In this document: positions 59,916 through 64,000 of the stretch, in pieces
Layout: every line of letters begins with the position of its first letter
Position numbering within the stretch: the stretch's first letter is position 1
From: Zygnema cylindricum
Taxonomy: Eukaryota > Streptophyta > Zygnematophyceae > Zygnematales > Zygnemataceae
DNA: 64,000 nt
Assembly (NCBI GenBank): GCA_037447655.1
Contig: JBBHKE010001879.1
Location: 108,798-172,797, forward strand
Reading direction: 5' to 3'
Notes under the pieces: model-generated
The model's input: only the letters and a program-made list of their open reading frames with translations
The model's database searches: none
Told to the model about the DNA's origin: nothing
Position numbers and translations under genes: made by a program

Positions 59916-60692
59916 CAACAACCGGCTGTTGTTTCCAGAAAAAACTCCAATTTACCCCGCCTAAAAAATTTGGACTAACAACTGTAGCCGGGAAAAAGGC
60001 TCTTAATTTGGAGGTTCGCTCTTCCATGGTCGCTGAAATGAATTCGGGTTACCTCCGCCTCAGCCACGCCGGGAGCGCATAGAATCCCGTCAAAAACTGC
60101 AGACCGTTTTTTCCTTCACTACGACTGCCAGCCGCAAAAATAAAGAGAAAAAAACTAATTCATAACCTCCGCAGATGCATAGCACTCCAGCGGTTGAAAT
60201 AATTCATAGCAGGATGTCTCTTTGCAGTCCCTCCCCTACAAACATAGGAGGTACTCCTAATGACGGCAGTAACTTCGGAAAAAATAAGGTACGGAAATAG
60301 TTTCAGGCTGTCTCAAGCTTCCAACTTTCAATCCCCTTCAGCCAATGGGCAAACTGACACAGAGAGAGAAAGAGAGAGGTGACATGTTGTCCCCCTCCGT
60401 TAGAAGGCATGAGAGAGATAGAGAATAGAGGAATAACGTGACGTCCCCGTCATTTAGGAGGAGCATGAGTTCGGTAAAGTAGCCGTTCAACTATAGGCCT
60501 GAATTTGCGGGGAGGTGAAAAGTGACGTTTTTTAGGGAAAAAACAGGAGGGAAAAGCCGCATAGCGTCATCTACATGCGAGCGCAGTTAACATTGAAGAG
60601 ATGACATGTCACGTGGACGCTTTGTACGAAAAAAGACTGTTGTACATAACGCTAATTGTTTCTGACAATTTTCCATGTTAATGCTAATTCTA
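59916..60692. other. No gene recognised
   Basis: Moderate-GC sequence with short GAGAGA tracts at 60360-60425 and an imperfect repeat around TGACATGTTGTCCCC / TGACGTCCCCGTC. No supported exon or element end. Confidence 0.4.
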
Positions 60693-62114
60693 GGGAATTG
60701 ATCATGACAGTGACTGTTTTGGTTGCGCACAGTCACTTACGTCATTTTGTCAAAAATTGTACATTTGAAGTACACATTGGTACAAATAAAGCACCGTTGA
60801 GTACAAATTTGACGGTCAATCGGTTGGACAACTTTGACTTTCAAAATATTGTGTCAACCGTTTAAAATTTTGCCGCGCTTGCGAACGTCGACCGTCATAA
60901 TAAAATTATAAATTCACACGGCCGGCGAACGTTTAGGGGTAACAAAACTGCGGCAACCACGTGTAAATAAAAGTGTTGCAGATAGTCATTTTTTGTCGTT
61001 ACGTGAGCCCCACGGTGGGAGCACTTAACCGCAACATTTCTTCGAAATCGACCAACGTGCGATTCGTACAAATGAATACCGTCGTACAAATGAATACCGC
61101 TCGCACCAAACCGAACCGACACAAAAGTACAGTACCGAACGAAACAAAACATAACTGACGCGAACCGAACAAAACATTTGACGGCGCGATTTCGGCCGAC
61201 GCCGATTCGCCCAATATCCTAACATTCACTGTCAATGTAAGAATGTTGATTCGGAGATAGCATAGTTCAAAAGTAGGTCAAAGTAGGCCCACACAATATG
61301 CCTATTGTACGCAAAACATACAATATGACCTTAAGACCCATATTGTATTCGGACCTATTCGGACCAAATAAAACATTCGGACCAAAAATTGGACCAATTA
61401 AAACATTCGGACCAAAAAATTTTATTTACACCGTCAGATTCGTACGATCGGACGGTCGATGATCAAAGTAGCGATCTAAGAAGATCACATGAAAAGCCCA
61501 TAACACAACTTACGATAAAAGCGCCGACCAAAGGCCTACCATAAAAATGCCTACTTTTGAACTATGGTAGATAGTGTAGCTCGATTTCGTTGCGCATGAC
61601 GACGCGTTTTTTTTTCATTTAATTTCAATTGATATTTTTACGCCAATTCGTTGTATTATAGTCTACAAAGTTTATATCGTTTCGTGCGTTTTAATAATTT
61701 CGAACAAGACTTATAGTACTCCAGTTTAAAGAGGTTTTGTTTCACTTTGCATCTAACTTCAATGTAACGCTTAGACAATTAAATTTCAATTTTGCGGCTA
61801 AAAGCTCTCACCGTGGAACTCACATAACGACAAAAAGTGACTGTCTGCAACGCTGTTATTTACATGTGGTTGTCGCAGTTTTGTTACCCTAAACCTTCGA
61901 CGGCCGTGTGAATTTATAATTTTATTATGACGGTCGACGTTCGCAAGCGAGGCAAAGTTTTGAGCGGTTGACACAATATTTTGAAAGTCAAAGTTGTCCA
62001 ACCGATTGACTGTCAAATTTACTCAACGGTGCGTTATTTCTACCAATGTGTACTTCAAACATACATTTTTTGACAAAATGACAACCAAAACAGTCACTGT
62101 CGTGATCAATTCCC
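60693..62114. mobile_element. Foldback element FB2 with arms of about 330 bp
   Basis: Arms 60693-61037 and 61792-62114 are inverted copies, opening GGGAATTGATCATGACAG and closing CTGTCGTGATCAATTCCC. The flanks TAATTCTA (60685-60692) and TAATTATA (62115-62122) match at 7 of 8. It shares terminal GGGAATTG, an internal TGACGGTCGACGTT block and loop sequence with FB1. No transposase frame. Confidence 0.8.
61261..61566. mobile_element. hAT-type MITE nested in FB2, 306 bp
   Basis: The ends CATAGTTCAAAAGTAG and CTACTTTTGAACTATG are identical to those of the copy at 42166. The flanks GGAGATAG (61253-61260) and GTAGATAG (61567-61574) match at 7 of 8. The interior is homologous in reverse orientation, with extra sequence. 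Confidence 0.85.
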
Positions 62115-62136
62115 TAATTATATTTTGATGTTAATA

Positions 62137-62750
62137 ACACTACACCGCGAGTCGTAAATAGAGTAATGAAAAAATTAGAGTAAAAAAACAAAAAAAAAAT
62201 TAGAGTAATGAACTCTAATTTATGTGATAGAACTTTTTCACAAAGGAAGCTTACTCTAATTTATTGAAGTACTCTATATTGGGTTATATCGGCAATAATT
62301 ATCCACGCTGAAATTATGAACAATAGATTACGTAGATGTACAAAATCTGTTAGTCCGTATAGTTTTGACGTCATTATGACGTTATAACTATTTGTCAAGC
62401 TGAATGTCACTTAATGTTCACATTGACGACGATGCTGTCGACGGACGAGAGTTACGTGAACGGCTTTTTTTCGATGTAATTGATTTTTTGTTTAGTGCGA
62501 TTTCACGCGCGAGGGTGATTCTATCAAATAATTATTTGTACCTTTTTACTAATAAAAGTACAATTTTGCACGATCGGACGTCGTCCGTGCTCCACGCTTT
62601 TTAAAACGAACCTATATTATAAATTTTTACGCTAATCAAACCTAACCTTAAATATAATAAAATTAGAATCATTTACTCTATTTAAGGTGATTGAGTCAAA
62701 ATTTAGGGCGACCAAATTAGCGTTCTCTACTCTAATTACGATTCGCGGTG
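62137..62750. mobile_element. Pogo-like MITE
   Basis: Left end ACACTACACCGCGAGTCG and right end CTAATTACGATTCGCGGTG then TA. It lies next to FB2 and abuts the next MITE through TACAGTA. Confidence 0.65.
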
Positions 62751-62752
62751 TA

Positions 62753-63300
62753 CAGTACACCGCGAATCGTTATTAATGTCAAAGTTTAAATAGAGTTTAA
62801 GAAAATTTACCGTAATTGATGTTGATTAAAAAAATTGTTTTTTTTTTTAAAAGATGTATTATAATTTCGGCATTATGCTAATTTGGGAAAAGCAAAAATG
62901 GAATATTCGCCGTACGATTATTTACATTAATATATGTATCTGTACAAAATATTAGAAATCGTACGCCGTCGTGAAATTTAAATATCCATACATGTCATAC
63001 TATTTTACGTGTCAAAATAATCCCGTTTTTGTAGCGCACGTTCCTATGCGTGCGCGTCTGATTTTATTCATTTTTTGTAAAATTTTCTCTTGAAAATGTA
63101 CATTTATGTTTTGTCTGACATCGACCTTACATCACACTATTTAGATCTTATTGTACTTTTGTTCTTTACGCTATTTTGTACGGTACCTTAATTATCGTCA
63201 AGGAAATATTAAAATCATGTATCCTATTTGAAGAAAAAAATCAAAATTTCAAGAGCCCAAATTAGGGACTTTTACACTAATAACGATTCGCGGTGTAGTT
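62753..63300. mobile_element. Pogo-like MITE, 548 bp
   Basis: Left end CAGTACACCGCGAATCGTTA after TA; right end TAACGATTCGCGGTGTAGTT before TA. The interior is closely related to 53150-53560. Confidence 0.7.
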
Positions 63301-63335
63301 TATGATTTGGGTCAAAAATAGCTGCAACAAAATTA

Positions 63336-63370
63336 ATGTCGTTACGCTAATAACAATGAGCGGTGTATTG
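63336..63370. mobile_element. Isolated MITE right end
   Basis: TACGCTAATAACAATGAGCGGTGTATTGTA is a family right terminus without a matching left end between it and the preceding MITE. Confidence 0.45.
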
Positions 63371-63650
63371 TAGTTTATAAACTCGGGTCAAAAATAAACT
63401 TATTGGAACTGGAGTGATTGAGCCTAACGGCGATGGGCGATGCAAAACCAATGGAAAACTAGAAAACCGTGAAACAAATGTCGCAATCGGGTACCTGAAT
63501 CTGTAACCGGCCGGCCGCGTCGGATCCGGAACGGATTTGGGTGAAAACTTTTGGGGGCCGGCAGGATTCAACCGGGTGATACAAAAAAAAAAAAACAATT
63601 CGAGTACGACAGGGTAAAGAAATGGAAGGTTTCGTAGGTACGCACCACTA

Positions 63651-64000
63651 CAGTAGACCGCGAATCGTAATTATAGTTATGTACGCTAATTTTGTCACCC
63701 CAAATTTTGACTCTATCACCATAAATAGAGTACATAATTCTAAATTATTCTTTACATTATTTAAGGTATTTTTTGAATGAGCGTTAATAACTCTAATACA
63801 GTGTCGTTTTAAATAGTGTGGCGTACGGTCGGTGCGTGACCGTGCAAAATTGTTTTTTATTAAGTAAAAAAATACAAATAATGATTTAATACATGCCGTT
63901 ATCATGTAATTGCGTTTTAACAAACCGCGTAGTGCAAACGCCATAATGACGTGAAAATGTATGTTTTGTCACATTTTGTACATGTACCTAATTTACAGTA
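63651..64000. mobile_element. Pogo-like MITE, cut by the window end
   Basis: CAGTAGACCGCGAATCGTAA follows TA at 63649-63650. The interior has the family CACACTATTTAAAACG-type motif in reverse near 63810. The right end lies outside the window. Confidence 0.6.

Overview
The window is nuclear DNA of a plant-lineage (streptophyte) eukaryote. One conserved host gene is clear: a CSLC-type cellulose-synthase-like glucan synthase on the minus strand (15634-20251). It is split into 11 coding exons that join in frame to 722 residues. Nearly everything else is transposable-element sequence at several levels of nesting. The intron-rich CSLC gene, Ty1/copia elements primed by an initiator tRNA-Met fragment, and a Ty3/gypsy element carrying a cytosine-methyltransferase segment all fit a charophyte alga or early land plant. 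The species cannot be settled from the sequence alone.

Layout. 1-952: fragments of pogo-like MITEs, a hAT-type repeat and a copia LTR. 952-11815: a decayed Ty3/gypsy element on the minus strand. Its 3' LTR holds a solo copia LTR with a perfect 5-bp target duplication. Its internal region reads gag, zinc knuckles, protease, C5-methyltransferase-like segment, (RT missing), RNase H, integrase, PHD finger. 12386-13169: the 3' end of a LINE. 13200-15633: CSLC 3' flank. 15634-20251: CSLC, with a GC-rich upstream region to about 21180. 21700-27360: a dense MITE nest containing pogo-like elements, a foldback element, a LINE tail and a hAT element. 27975-34321: a Ty1/copia element on the minus strand with both LTRs and a broken gag-pol. 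36400-48863: a direct duplication (copies about 5.6 kb, offset about 6.84 kb) carrying a copia LTR, primer site, gag start and a nested LTR. 48869-50812: the rest of the second copia gag-pol, truncated. 50813-60692: AT-rich, mostly unassigned, with a possible multi-exon gene around 54.8-58.9 kb. 60693-63300 and on to the end: a second foldback element and more pogo-like MITEs.

Function. CSLC would act in the Golgi on beta-1,4-glucan (xyloglucan backbone) synthesis. No retroelement here looks autonomous: each has stops, frameshifts or deletions. The most notable object is the gypsy remnant, which once joined a DNA-methyltransferase-like module and a PHD (histone-reader-like) finger to an ordinary gag-pol.
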